The translations under genes were made by a program, and so were the position numbers. From positions 1-64,000 of the forward strand of contig JAHJTC010000024.1 of the NCBI GenBank assembly GCA_018830105.1: a DNA stretch of 64,000 bases, given 5' to 3'. The DNA comes from Bacteroidota bacterium (GTDB lineage Bacteria; Bacteroidota; Bacteroidia; Bacteroidales; F082). Position 1 is the first letter of the stretch; each line of letters begins with the position of its first letter. The notes beneath the pieces are model-generated. The model worked only from the letters and a program-made list of their open reading frames with translations. It did no database searches and had not been told where the DNA came from. Positions 34,329 through 43,696 of this stretch are shown here, one piece after another.

Positions 34329-36793
34329 GTGATACTATGAAAAACCAACACCTATCGCTATTGTTGTCTTTTTTCGTTGTTGCCTTACTGCTACTACCAT
34401 CCAATACATTGAGGGCGCAGGTTTTTGAATTGCGCGGAACAGTATCCGATGCAAAAACCGGCGAATCGCTTGCTTTTGTGAATATTTTGGTAAACGACGG
34501 AACCTATGGTGGCACCACAGATATTGATGGAAAATTTCATATCAAATCAAAAGAAGCTATTCAAAGCCTTAAATTTAGTTTTATTGGCTATCAGCGCTAT
34601 GAACACCGGCAGCTTAGTCCTTCAGCGCAATTACACATACTAATGCAACCCATTGATATTGAATTAGATGAGGTTGTTGTAAAGCCGGGTATCAATCCGG
34701 CACACCGCATTATCGACAGCGTATTATTTTACCGGGACAAAAACCATCCTGAAAAAATGCGTTCGTTTGCCTATACGGCATACGACAAAATGGTGCTCAC
34801 CATTGATACACTGATGGGTGTGACTAAAAAAAGCGATACAGTTGTTGCCGATTCCGGTCAAAAAGCCAGGGATTTCTTAAATAAAAGAGACTTATTCCTG
34901 ATGGAAACAGTTACGGAACGCAAGTTTTTAGCACCTGATCGCAGTCATGAAAAGGTTCTGGCTACCAAGATTTCAGGTTTTCAGGATCCCATTTTTATCT
35001 TTCTGATTTCCCAAACACAGAACAGCAATTTTTATGATGAAACCATTCAGATTGTTGACAAAAACTACATCAACCCCATCAGCAAAGGCAGTAAGCGTAA
35101 ATACCTTTTTATCCTTGAAGAAAGCACGGCCGTTAACCTCACAGACAGTATTTTCAGCATTTCATTCAGGCCTTTGCTCAACACCAATTTTGACGGCATG
35201 CAAGGCGTGCTCACTATTCACTCTGATGGATGGGCTATTCAAAATGTTACTGCCGAGCCTTACCGCAAAGAGTCGGGTTTCAGCATAAGGATTCAGCAGA
35301 TGTACCAAAAAATTAATGGTGAAAGGTGGTTTCCAGTTCAGCTCAACACCGATTTGTTGTTTAAAGGAGCCGTAATAGATGACGGGCAAAAACAATATCC
35401 AATGGTTGGTATCGGGAAAAGCTATTTTAGAGACATTGAGCTCAATCCTGAGTTGGTAAAACGCCAGTTCTCTAATATTGCCATTGAGGTGGAGCCGGAT
35501 GCCACGGACAAAGACGCCTTTTACTGGCTGCAACACCGCATCGACAGCCTGAACGAGCGTACAATAGAAACCTATCGTTATATGGATTCGCTGGGACAGG
35601 CCAATAATTTCGATCGTATCGCCGGGAGTTTAGAAACCATGATGACCGGGCGCATTCCTTATAAATTCATTGACCTGAAAATTGATAAGTTCATGCGCTA
35701 CAACGACTATGAAGGCTTATATCTTGGTATTGGCATGCAAACCAATAAAAAGTTTTCTAAAATGCTACAATTTGGGGGTTTTTGGGGATATGGATTTGGT
35801 GACAAAACAGCAAAATACGGCCTGGATATGCAGCTGCAAATCGACCGTTATAAAGCAATTAGTCTTGAGACGGGCTATTCATTTCAGGCACTTGAAACAG
35901 GCGGCTTCACAGATTTTGAAGAAAATGTGTTTACGCTAAATCAGGCCTATTATCGTAATTTTTTCATCAATCGCATGGATCTTGCCACCACTTTTAATGC
36001 CGGCATCAACTTCAGGGCTTTAAGACACTTCAATTGGAAAGCCTCGATCGAACTTCAGGAAAAAAGCAGTGGCAGTGGTTACGCTTATCTGGAAGCAGGT
36101 AAGGCACCAGAACATATTTTTAATTTCACAAAAATTCAGCTACAAACGCGTTTTTCCTTTAAGGAGAAATTTATGCAAACCCCACGCAGTATGATTTCTC
36201 TGGGCTCCGACTTTCCAACAATCTGGCTGGCCTACACCCAAAGCTTCGACGAACTGTTTGGCGGCAATTACAACTATACAAAATGGGAATTTAAATCCAG
36301 TTACAGCTGGTTTACACCTTATTTTGGAAAAACAAATATGGTGCTCATCGGTGGCATGGTTGATGGTAATGCACCTGGCACAGAGCTTTTTAACACATCG
36401 GGCACCTACCGTAGCTTTGGATTATATGCACCCGAAAGCTTTGGAACTATGCGAACCAACGAGTTTTTATCGGACAGGTTTGCAGCACTCTATCTAACCC
36501 ATAGCTTTGGCAAACTTTTATTTAGGAAAGGAAAATTTGAGCCCGAACTGCTTTTGGCAACAAATATCGCTTTTGGCCAACTAAGCCATTCCGCGCAGCA
36601 TGGTGGCATCACATTTAATACCCTGGAGCACGGCTTTTACGAAAGCGGCCTTGTGCTTAACAACCTTTTGAGCCTTCCTGCACTAAAATTTGGCCTGGGT
36701 ACTTACTATAGATATGGTCCATACAGCTTTGATGAAATCCATAAAAACTTTGGCTGGAAATTTAGTCTGATATTTGGTATTGATGGATTTTGA
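34325..36793 (+). CDS. DUF5686 outer-membrane protein with carboxypeptidase-regulatory-like domain
   Basis: The 822-residue protein has a signal peptide (cleavage after LRAQ near residue 32), then a CarboxypepD_reg-like domain at 35-120 (FELRGTVSDAKTGESLAFVNILV) as in TonB-dependent receptors and other Bacteroidota surface proteins. The DUF5686 region follows, and the last half is rich in alternating beta strands, ending in a terminal aromatic motif (LIFGIDGF) that suggests an outer-membrane beta barrel. It overlaps the ABC ATPase by four bases. This links an inner-membrane ABC module to an outer-membrane protein. The function of DUF5686 proteins is not established. Confidence 0.8.
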   Translation: MSDTMKNQHLSLLLSFFVVALLLLPSNTLRAQVFELRGTVSDAKTGESLAFVNILVNDGTYGGTTDIDGKFHIKSKEAIQSLKFSFIGYQRYEHRQLSPSAQLHILMQPIDIELDEVVVKPGINPAHRIIDSVLFYRDKNHPEKMRSFAYTAYDKMVLTIDTLMGVTKKSDTVVADSGQKARDFLNKRDLFLMETVTERKFLAPDRSHEKVLATKISGFQDPIFIFLISQTQNSNFYDETIQIVDKNYINPISKGSKRKYLFILEESTAVNLTDSIFSISFRPLLNTNFDGMQGVLTIHSDGWAIQNVTAEPYRKESGFSIRIQQMYQKINGERWFPVQLNTDLLFKGAVIDDGQKQYPMVGIGKSYFRDIELNPELVKRQFSNIAIEVEPDATDKDAFYWLQHRIDSLNERTIETYRYMDSLGQANNFDRIAGSLETMMTGRIPYKFIDLKIDKFMRYNDYEGLYLGIGMQTNKKFSKMLQFGGFWGYGFGDKTAKYGLDMQLQIDRYKAISLETGYSFQALETGGFTDFEENVFTLNQAYYRNFFINRMDLATTFNAGINFRALRHFNWKASIELQEKSSGSGYAYLEAGKAPEHIFNFTKIQLQTRFSFKEKFMQTPRSMISLGSDFPTIWLAYTQSFDELFGGNYNYTKWEFKSSYSWFTPYFGKTNMVLIGGMVDGNAPGTELFNTSGTYRSFGLYAPESFGTMRTNEFLSDRFAALYLTHSFGKLLFRKGKFEPELLLATNIAFGQLSHSAQHGGITFNTLEHGFYESGLVLNNLLSLPALKFGLGTYYRYGPYSFDEIHKNFGWKFSLIFGIDGF

Positions 36794-36806
36794 GTTGCTG
36801 CTTTTC

Positions 36807-36825
36807 CCTGCATTCCATATGCAGG
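36807..36825 (+). terminator. Possible weak terminator hairpin
   Basis: CCTGCAT (36807-36813) and ATGCAGG (36819-36825) form a 7-bp stem with a 5-base loop, 14 bases after the DUF5686 stop codon. A T run is lacking, so terminator activity is uncertain. Confidence 0.3.
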
Positions 36826-37019
36826 TCCGTTGATGTTTTGGGTAAAACATTGGTGCTAAAGTTGTTTTAAAGGAATTTGGCTCTAAAAACTTTTGCGTTG
36901 TTTTCCTGATGCAGACCTTATGTTTGCTTTCATAGCCGCTCCTCAAGTATAGACTTTGCCTAAAATTCCACCATTATTAATTAAAGACTTGAAATCAAAC
37001 CACCTAATCACGAAATTCC

Positions 37020-37027
37020 TATTTTTG
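37020..37027 (+). promoter_or_regulatory. Promoter -7 element for the ClC channel
   Basis: TATTTTTG fits TAnnTTTG and lies 37 bases before the ATG at 37065. No -33 element at standard spacing is obvious. Confidence 0.35.
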
Positions 37028-37064
37028 CTAAAACTAAACCAATAGCTCACGCAGGAATATAACC

Positions 37065-38840
37065 ATGCAGGAACGCTCGCCTTTTTCCCGCTTTTTAATT
37101 TGGCGCATCAAACATGTGCCCGACAGCTATTTTGTGCTATTACTGAGTGTGATTATTGGGCTTGCTGCCGGCATGTCAGCTTTTTTACTCAAATCCTTTG
37201 TGTTTTATATTAAGGATTTGCTCACGGGCTTTTTCGACAAATCATCACAGAACCTCTGGTATATCCTCTATCCGGGAGTTGGCATCCTAATTTCACTGGT
37301 ACTTGTCCACTATTTGCTAAAAGACAAGACCACACATGGAATTCCCCGTATTTTGTATGTCATCTCCCGCCTCGACGGCAAAATGAGATGGCACAAATAT
37401 TTCTCTTCCATGCTTGGCAGCTCTTTCACGGCCGGTTTTGGCGGGTCAATTGGGCTGGAGTCGCCAATCATTTCTGCGGGCGCCTCCATTGCATCAGGAA
37501 TCAGCCAGCAGCTGCGGCTTAATTACAAAAACACCGTATTATTAATAGGCTGTGGCGCTGCCGGGGCTATGGCTTCCATCTTTACCACACCCATCGCTGC
37601 GGTGGTTTTTGGCCTCGAAGTGCTCTTGCTTGATCTTACAACCGCATCCATCATTCCTTTACTAATTGCCTCCGTAACAGGAGCCATCACGGCAAAGCTG
37701 CTGCTCTCGGACGAGATACTGATTCATTTTGAGGTTACTCAGCCGTTTGAAATCCACGACATGCATTTTTATATACTACTTGGTGTAATAAGTGGCATGG
37801 TCTCGCTTTACTACAGCTGGATGCATCATAGCATCAGAAAACGGTTTCTGAGCTTTGGCAGTCGCAAAAAGCGCTTCATTTTTGGAAGCCTGGCATTAGG
37901 CCTGCTGATCTTTATATTTCCCCCACTTTATGGCGAGGGCTACGAAGCCATAAAACTGGTGATGACAGGCGAGTCTGATCAGCTACTTAACAACACCTTT
38001 TTGTTTGCCTACAAGGATGTGTGGTGGGTATTCATTCTTTTTATGGCTTCTCTTGTACTATTAAAGGTAATTGCAACATCCCTCACTGTAGAAGCCGGGG
38101 GTATTGGCGGTATTTTTGCCCCTGCTGCGGTAATGGGCGGTCTGACTGGGTTTGCGCTGTCAAAATTTATCAATCATCTGGGCTTTATGAATCCACTGCA
38201 CGAAGGCAACTTTACGCTGGTGGGCATGGCCGCTGTGCTGGGAGGAGTGCTGCATGCGCCATTAACAGCCATCTTTCTTATTGCTGAAATGAGCAATGGC
38301 TATGAACTGATCGTTCCGCTGATGATGACAACAGCGATTGCATTTGTTACCGTGAAGATCGTTAGCCCCCACTCTATCTTTACCAAGCAGTTAGCCGAAA
38401 GCGGCGATTTGCTTACCCACGACAAAGACAAAACAGTGCTTACACTGCTTAATATCAAGCAGGTGATTGATAATGACCTGCTAACCATATCACCAGACGC
38501 CACACTGGGCGAGCTAACCAGGCTGATCATAAAATCGAAACGCAATATTTTTCCTGTGGTGGAGGCCGACAACACTTATGTTGGTGTAATTGATATGGAT
38601 GATGTGCGTAAAGATATGTTTAACCAGAAAAAATACAATGAACCCATCAGCACATATATGATTCAGGCCAAAGAGCAGGTATCCACCAATGAACCGATGG
38701 AGCGCGTAATGGAAAAATTCCGGAAAACGGGATACTTCAATCTACCGGTGATCGACAATGGAAAGTATGTTGGGTTTGTATCGCGCGCTAATATTTTTAA
38801 TGCCTACCGCCAGGTGCTAAAGGATGTAACCATAGAGTGA
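37065..38840 (+). CDS. ClC-family chloride channel or antiporter with CBS domains
   Basis: The 591-residue protein has the ClC helical core (to about residue 430) with GGSIGLESPIISAGA, where the gating glutamate of GREGP is retained, and GGIFAPAAVMGGLTG (the GxFxP region). The first ClC signature (GSGIP) is replaced by HGIPRIL, a common variant. The last ~150 residues are two CBS domains that often bind adenine nucleotides and regulate the channel. Keeping the gating Glu suggests Cl-/H+ exchange, but this cannot be decided from sequence. The next gene starts 143 bases later. Confidence 0.9.
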   Translation: MQERSPFSRFLIWRIKHVPDSYFVLLLSVIIGLAAGMSAFLLKSFVFYIKDLLTGFFDKSSQNLWYILYPGVGILISLVLVHYLLKDKTTHGIPRILYVISRLDGKMRWHKYFSSMLGSSFTAGFGGSIGLESPIISAGASIASGISQQLRLNYKNTVLLIGCGAAGAMASIFTTPIAAVVFGLEVLLLDLTTASIIPLLIASVTGAITAKLLLSDEILIHFEVTQPFEIHDMHFYILLGVISGMVSLYYSWMHHSIRKRFLSFGSRKKRFIFGSLALGLLIFIFPPLYGEGYEAIKLVMTGESDQLLNNTFLFAYKDVWWVFILFMASLVLLKVIATSLTVEAGGIGGIFAPAAVMGGLTGFALSKFINHLGFMNPLHEGNFTLVGMAAVLGGVLHAPLTAIFLIAEMSNGYELIVPLMMTTAIAFVTVKIVSPHSIFTKQLAESGDLLTHDKDKTVLTLLNIKQVIDNDLLTISPDATLGELTRLIIKSKRNIFPVVEADNTYVGVIDMDDVRKDMFNQKKYNEPISTYMIQAKEQVSTNEPMERVMEKFRKTGYFNLPVIDNGKYVGFVSRANIFNAYRQVLKDVTIE

Positions 38841-38878
38841 TATTGAATTATTAACCAATAACTTATATATTCATCGAT

Positions 38879-38892
38879 AGACCAATTGGTCT
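38879..38892. promoter_or_regulatory. 14-base perfect palindrome, possible operator
   Basis: AGACCAATTGGTCT is a perfect palindrome between the ClC gene and the AI-2E permease gene. It lies 91 bases before the chosen start of the permease gene and is more regular than the surrounding sequence. It could be a repressor site or the stem of a transcript hairpin followed by TTTG. No regulator is adjacent. Confidence 0.3.
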
Positions 38893-38983
38893 TTGTTCTG
38901 CTGGTCTTACTTCCATGGATAGTAATTTTCGTTATTTCAAAAATAAAAAAACGCCTTATCTTTATCAAAACTTTTCAACTGTT

Positions 38984-40120
38984 ATGAATGCATTTTTTCG
39001 CTTTCTGAAACCGCTTACAGGTGTTATTCTGATCGTATTTATGGCTTGGTATTTCTCTGATATCTTTACCTATATTATCATTTCAGCGGTACTTTCCCTT
39101 ATTGGGAGGCCTTTGGCAAGCAGGCTTCAACGCCTTCATATCTATAAAGTGAGGATTAACAAAGCAGTTGCAGCAGGCATCAGCTTAGTGAGTATGATGT
39201 TGGTTTTCAGCTTATTTATACTTTTCATCGTTCCGCTCATTACTAATCAGGCACGCATCATTTCACAAATTGATACCGAGGCTGTAAGTAATTATTTTTC
39301 GAAACCACTCAATGCCATTTATGGGTTTTTAGTTGATTATAATGTGCTTCAAGCCGATCAAAGCATCAACTTATTATTTGAAGAACAACTCGATCAAATA
39401 CTTGATGTAGCGCACTTCACCAACTTCTTTGGTCATTTGGTAAGTGCTACTTCAAATATTTTCATGGGAACATTTATTGTGTTGTTTCTTACCTTCTTTT
39501 TTTTAAAAGATCCCAATTTATTACGTTCTATTATAATGGCGCTTACACCCGAGGACTACATTAACGATATTAAAATCGTTATGACTGATTCACGGATACT
39601 GCTTACACGCTATTTTCTGGGCATTATGCTGGAGCTTGTTTCTATGATGACAATAATTTCAATTACACTCAGCTTTTTTGGTGTACAAAACGCAATTATA
39701 ATTGGTTTTTTAGGTGGTTTAATGAACATCATACCCTATCTCGGACCGGTTATCGGAGCTTCTATCGGCATTACGCTTGGCATTATCTCGGTCCTCAGCA
39801 GCGGACAGTTTGATGCCGTATTAATTACAACGGTAATTATAGCAGGGACATTTATTGCTGCAAATATAATGGACAATATTTTATTACAGCCGTTGATCTA
39901 TTCCCAAAGTGTTAAAGCACACCCTATTGAAATCTTTCTGGTGATAATAATGGCTGGTAAAGTTGCCGGAATAGTAGGAATGATCATTGCTATCCCAACT
40001 TACACTATTTTAAGAGTTGTAGCGCGTCAGTTTTTAAGCCAGCTGAAGTTTATTAAAGTGCTGACAGAGAATATGGTAGTAAAACACAAACTGGATCACG
40101 AAGTCGAAAATCAGGAATAA
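38984..40120 (+). CDS. AI-2E-family (PerM-like) transporter
   Basis: The start at 38984 (MNAFFRFLKPLTG) is preferred over an ATG at 38915, because the extra 23 residues are polar and the sequence between the two holds a CTTATCTTTATC promoter-like stretch. The 378-residue protein has about 8 membrane segments in the AI-2E/PerM layout, with FLKDPNLL in the third segment group and GGLMNIIPYLGPVIGA in the middle, the family's conserved motif. Members include Na+/H+ antiporters and an autoinducer-2 exporter. Substrate cannot be assigned. The YtxH and holin-like genes lie downstream, each with its own gap. Confidence 0.85.
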   Translation: MNAFFRFLKPLTGVILIVFMAWYFSDIFTYIIISAVLSLIGRPLASRLQRLHIYKVRINKAVAAGISLVSMMLVFSLFILFIVPLITNQARIISQIDTEAVSNYFSKPLNAIYGFLVDYNVLQADQSINLLFEEQLDQILDVAHFTNFFGHLVSATSNIFMGTFIVLFLTFFFLKDPNLLRSIIMALTPEDYINDIKIVMTDSRILLTRYFLGIMLELVSMMTIISITLSFFGVQNAIIIGFLGGLMNIIPYLGPVIGASIGITLGIISVLSSGQFDAVLITTVIIAGTFIAANIMDNILLQPLIYSQSVKAHPIEIFLVIIMAGKVAGIVGMIIAIPTYTILRVVARQFLSQLKFIKVLTENMVVKHKLDHEVENQE

Positions 40121-40135
40121 TTAGTATCAAAATCA

Positions 40136-40166
40136 TTGGTTTTTTAAACAATTTATTGTATATTTG
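40136..40166 (+). promoter_or_regulatory. Promoter of the YtxH gene
   Basis: TTGG at 40136-40139 and TATATTTG at 40159-40166 are 19 bases apart, a close fit to the Bacteroidota TTTG/TAnnTTTG consensus. The ATG is 47 bases further on. Confidence 0.55.
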
Positions 40167-40213
40167 TAAAAATCAAATAAATATTTAATTATAAACCTTT
40201 AAAAACTAATACT

Positions 40214-40456
40214 ATGAGTGATTCAGGATCTAAAACAATTTTAGCATTTGCATCAGGATTATTTATCGGAGCAGCAGTAGGAACTGTAGCAGGCATCTTA
40301 TTTGCTCCTGATAAAGGAACTGAAACCAGACGTAAAATCGCCGAAAAAACAGGTGAATACAAAGATGAAATCTCTGAGAAAATTGATCAACTGAAAGGTG
40401 ATATTGAAGAAAAAATTGCCGAAGTGATGCCCAAAGAAAAAAAAGTAACGAAATAA
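40214..40456 (+). CDS. YtxH-domain small membrane protein
   Basis: The 80-residue protein has one membrane segment (about residues 9-30, LAFASGLFIGAAVGTVAGIL), then FAPDKGTETRRKIAEKTG, the YtxH signature, followed by a charged amphipathic helix (KDEISEKIDQLKGDIEEKI). Proteins of this type are usually induced by stress and stationary phase. It precedes the holin-like gene by 31 bases and has a good promoter just upstream, so the two could be cotranscribed. Confidence 0.85.
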   Translation: MSDSGSKTILAFASGLFIGAAVGTVAGILFAPDKGTETRRKIAEKTGEYKDEISEKIDQLKGDIEEKIAEVMPKEKKVTK

Positions 40457-40487
40457 TTGGTTGACGTAAAACTAATAAACAATCCGT

Positions 40488-41078
40488 ATGGACGATTTCA
40501 CGCGACCTATTTCGGCAATAAGCATTGAGTTTAAACGATACATCAATTTGCGGGTCAACCATCTTGGCCTGATTCTGAGCAAACGACTGGCTGACTTCAT
40601 GTCCCAGTTTATAACTATGCTTCTATTGGCAGGCTTTTTCTCGTTGATCCTGTTGATGTTATCGTTTGCCTTTGTGTTTTGGTATGGAAGTGAAGCAGGT
40701 ACCTATTACCATGGGTTCTTAATAGTTGCATTGGCATATATGCTCTTGGGCTTAGTTTTGTATTATTTCCGTGAGCCATTGCTTTTGAATCCATTGATAA
40801 AGAAACTTCATAAAAAGCAAAATGATGGAGAAGACCCATCAGAAACTGGATTGATTCCGATTACTTCCAAAGAAGATTTGGATAAATCCCTCGAAATTAT
40901 GCAGCTTCAACTTGAACAAAGCGAATTGTTGATGACCAAGCATATGAATGATTTTGGCGATGCAATTACACCATCCAACATCCTCAATTCATTAATGAAG
41001 TATGCGCTTACCTCCTCAAACCTGATGATGAGCGGTACCTTATTGCTTTTAAGGTATTTGCGTAAAAGAAAGCATTGA
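40488..41078 (+). CDS. Holin-like (phage holin family) membrane protein
   Basis: The 196-residue protein has two adjacent membrane segments (about residues 47-68 and 78-98) framed by charged soluble parts, as in the chromosomally encoded holin-superfamily proteins often found beside YtxH genes in Bacteroidota. No phage genes are nearby, so it is unlikely to be a lysis holin. A role in envelope integrity is inferred from neighbours only. The C-terminal tail is basic (LLLRYLRKRKH). Confidence 0.65.
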   Translation: MDDFTRPISAISIEFKRYINLRVNHLGLILSKRLADFMSQFITMLLLAGFFSLILLMLSFAFVFWYGSEAGTYYHGFLIVALAYMLLGLVLYYFREPLLLNPLIKKLHKKQNDGEDPSETGLIPITSKEDLDKSLEIMQLQLEQSELLMTKHMNDFGDAITPSNILNSLMKYALTSSNLMMSGTLLLLRYLRKRKH

Positions 41079-41083
41079 ACCAA

Positions 41084-41647
41084 TCAAACGGTTAGAATAT
41101 CTTTTTCTTTGAGATCAGTCAAATGATCAATCTTTTTGATAAATTCATCGGTGAGTACCTGAATTTGTTCAAGCATTCTTTTTACATCATCTTCAGGTAA
41201 GCCATCTTTTTCAAGCGTTTTGGACTCTTCGTTGGCTTGGCGTCGGGCATTCCTGATGCTAATTTTGGCATCTTCAGCTTCTGATTTAGCCATTTTTACA
41301 AGTGACTTTCGTCTCTCTTCGGTAAGCGGCGGCACATTGATACGGATCAGGTCGCCTTCGTTGCTAGGGTTAAATCCAAGATTTGCACCCATAATGGCTT
41401 TTTCTATGGCACCAATGCTCGACTTATCAAAAGGCTGAACAATAATCTGGCGGGGATCGGGCGTGTTGATATTGGCAGTTTGCTCAATAGGCACATGTGA
41501 TCCATAATACTCAACAACAACGCCATTCAACATACTGGGACTAGCTTTCCCAGCACGAATTTTTGAAAATTCTTTTTCGAGATGCATAATAGAACTTTCC
41601 ATTTGCTCCCGTGCCGAATCCAGCACAAATTGGGCTTCTTCTGTCAT
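41084..41647 (-). CDS. frr: Ribosome recycling factor
   Basis: The 187-residue protein is of normal RRF length (~185). It starts MTEEAQFVLDSAREQMESS, followed by KIRAGKASPSMLNGV and IIVQPFDKSSIGAIEKAIM, with ending IQVLTDEFIKKIDHLTDLKE, all typical of the two-domain RRF. It splits post-termination ribosomes together with EF-G. It converges on the holin-like gene, has its own promoter at 41675-41708 (minus strand) and lies near pyrH on the same strand, an arrangement common in bacteria though here separated by the GT39-like gene. Confidence 0.96.
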   Translation of the reverse strand: MTEEAQFVLDSAREQMESSIMHLEKEFSKIRAGKASPSMLNGVVVEYYGSHVPIEQTANINTPDPRQIIVQPFDKSSIGAIEKAIMGANLGFNPSNEGDLIRINVPPLTEERRKSLVKMAKSEAEDAKISIRNARRQANEESKTLEKDGLPEDDVKRMLEQIQVLTDEFIKKIDHLTDLKEKDILTV

Positions 41648-41674
41648 AAATTCCGTGTTTTCAATTACTGATCA

Positions 41675-41708
41675 CAAATTTAAACTAAATTTTGAATTTT
41701 ACTTCAAA
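41675..41708 (-). promoter_or_regulatory. Promoter of frr
   Basis: On the minus strand TTTG (41708-41705) and TAAATTTG (41682-41675) are separated by 22 bases, close to the Bacteroidota -33/-7 pattern, 27 bases before the frr ATG at 41647. Confidence 0.45.
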
Positions 41709-41758
41709 CAAAAGCAAACCTGTATTCTATTTTTCAAAAAACTGAGGGTTAAAATAAA

Positions 41759-43696
41759 CTATATGGCTTCAACCAGTCCAAGAATAAACGGATGTTGGTC
41801 GCGCTTGTAATAAAAAACATCCACACAACTGAATGTTTCTCCGGCTTTATTCCAAATATATGCCTTGATAACAACTTCTTTGGGCTCAATTTTTAAGTTT
41901 GAAAAGCGAAAGCCTGACAGCAACAGCGTTTGCTCCGCTTTTTGCCAGGCATTTGAAACAGTTCCGGCTTGCCAAAAAAGTAAAGAATCAGTTTCCTTAT
42001 CTTTAATCTCCAACACCAAACGCGCTTCAGTAACAGGCTTATCATGCAGAAGCAATGCCCCCAAGGCAAAAACTTTTACATCAGTGTCCCAAAATTCAGC
42101 ATTCCAATTCCAGGCAGGACCATAGGTTTTGGACCCATCAAAATGAACGAATTCTTGCTTTAGATTTGTTGTCAGGTTTTGATCTTCGGTGACTGGTAAA
42201 GATTGAATAACACAGAAGTTCTCATCTTCAGTTCGCCTGGAACTTTCGAACCAGGCAGCATTAAACCAGGCCTTATGTACACTCCTATTGGGATAAAACC
42301 AAAAGGCCAGGAACTCCCATTCAACAGGGGCGTAATCGGTCCAGCCAAAACCCAGTTTATCAGTTTTTTGGTCGTTCAGCCAGTCTCCAAATTCCTGCAA
42401 AGTTTGGTGTTTCGAGAACCGCTTCACAGTGCCCGGCACCAGCTTATCCTGATAAAATGCAGCCATCGCAGGTGTTGCACTATACGAAGCCAATGAAACT
42501 TGATTGGGGTATTTTTTCTTCATTTGGTACATCTCCTGAGCAATCTGATCATAACCCTGTTCAGACATCAAAAGCGGATGCTGCCGCTCGTAAATCGTTG
42601 TAAATGAACTCACAAAAAGGATTACAAGTGTTAACAGCATTTTCTGATTAGCGCTAAAAGCTTTATCCTGAAAGAAGGAAAAGAAAACCATAACCAAAAA
42701 TGGGAAACCAAAATACAAGGTACTGTATTGTAAAATGGGCGTACGCAGCAGAGAATAACTCCAGGCAACAGCTAAAGGAATAAAAAACCACATTAAAGCC
42801 ACTACCCGGAAAGTATTTTTGGATGACAGCGTATGCTGACGGGTTAAAAATGGCAAAAGAAAAACTGCCAATAAAATAAAAACAAAAAACCAGGAATAAT
42901 TAGTGGTGTAAAACAGAAAACTACCTAAAAAACCTGCTTCCGGTTTTCCAAGCCAGCCACCAATTCCTCCAGCGTTCAGTTGATGGACAAAAACGGGTAA
43001 ATGAGGCAGATAAAACAGGATTGCAAGGACACCGGCAACCATATATTTTCTATGATGGCTGCGCTGAATCAGGAAAAAACCAGTTAAATAAATGAGTCCG
43101 GCTGATGCCAGCGAAAAAGCATGCATCAGCGCAGCCAGCCAGGAGGCAATGGCAAAGGCCAAAATCAAGGTCCAGGGTATTTTCTGATTAGCCTTTATCC
43201 AGCGATTTAAAAAGTGAACCATCAAAAGCACAAAAAACAAGCCGGCAGCATAGGGTCGGGCAATTTGACTGTAAAAAACAGCATATTGGATTCCGGCAAA
43301 AAAAGCGGCAGACAACAGCGCAGAAAGCGTTCCAAACCATTGTTTAGCAATGTTATATATCAGAAAAACGGAAGCAACACCCAAGATTACGAAAGGAAGT
43401 TTAATCCAAAATTCGTTGAATCCAAAAAGCTTTACCCAATAATATAAAAATACCTGTACACCAGCCGGATGTGAATCATTCTCCATCACACCGATTCTTA
43501 TTAAATCACCAAAAGATTGATAATGCGTGCGGAATAATGCACTGAATTCATCGTGCATAAATGGAATTTCATGCAAGCCATAAAATCTCATCCCAGCCGC
43601 TACAATCAGCACCAGACTTATAGTCAGAGCTACTGATAAATTTTCATTATTTAAGCTCTTGCGGATACTCAACTTATTCTTTAACAATGGTTCCAA
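41759..43696 (-). CDS. GT39-like membrane glycosyltransferase
   Basis: The 645-residue protein has about 10-12 membrane segments and the short motif IPFMHDEFSALFR after the first one, the acidic DE pair expected of GT-C (PMT/ArnT-like) glycosyltransferases that use a polyprenyl-phosphate sugar donor. The C-terminal ~200 residues are a soluble beta-rich domain with Trp- and Tyr-rich patches. It would transfer sugar on the outer face of the inner membrane. It begins 23 bases inside the pyrH 3' end on the same strand, so it is probably cotranscribed after pyrH. Confidence 0.78.
   Translation of the reverse strand: MEPLLKNKLSIRKSLNNENLSVALTISLVLIVAAGMRFYGLHEIPFMHDEFSALFRTHYQSFGDLIRIGVMENDSHPAGVQVFLYYWVKLFGFNEFWIKLPFVILGVASVFLIYNIAKQWFGTLSALLSAAFFAGIQYAVFYSQIARPYAAGLFFVLLMVHFLNRWIKANQKIPWTLILAFAIASWLAALMHAFSLASAGLIYLTGFFLIQRSHHRKYMVAGVLAILFYLPHLPVFVHQLNAGGIGGWLGKPEAGFLGSFLFYTTNYSWFFVFILLAVFLLPFLTRQHTLSSKNTFRVVALMWFFIPLAVAWSYSLLRTPILQYSTLYFGFPFLVMVFFSFFQDKAFSANQKMLLTLVILFVSSFTTIYERQHPLLMSEQGYDQIAQEMYQMKKKYPNQVSLASYSATPAMAAFYQDKLVPGTVKRFSKHQTLQEFGDWLNDQKTDKLGFGWTDYAPVEWEFLAFWFYPNRSVHKAWFNAAWFESSRRTEDENFCVIQSLPVTEDQNLTTNLKQEFVHFDGSKTYGPAWNWNAEFWDTDVKVFALGALLLHDKPVTEARLVLEIKDKETDSLLFWQAGTVSNAWQKAEQTLLLSGFRFSNLKIEPKEVVIKAYIWNKAGETFSCVDVFYYKRDQHPFILGLVEAI

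Noticed and set aside
40488-41078. Prophage holin
   Set aside because: No phage genes are nearby and the gene pairs with a YtxH gene, so a chromosomal envelope role is more likely than lysis.
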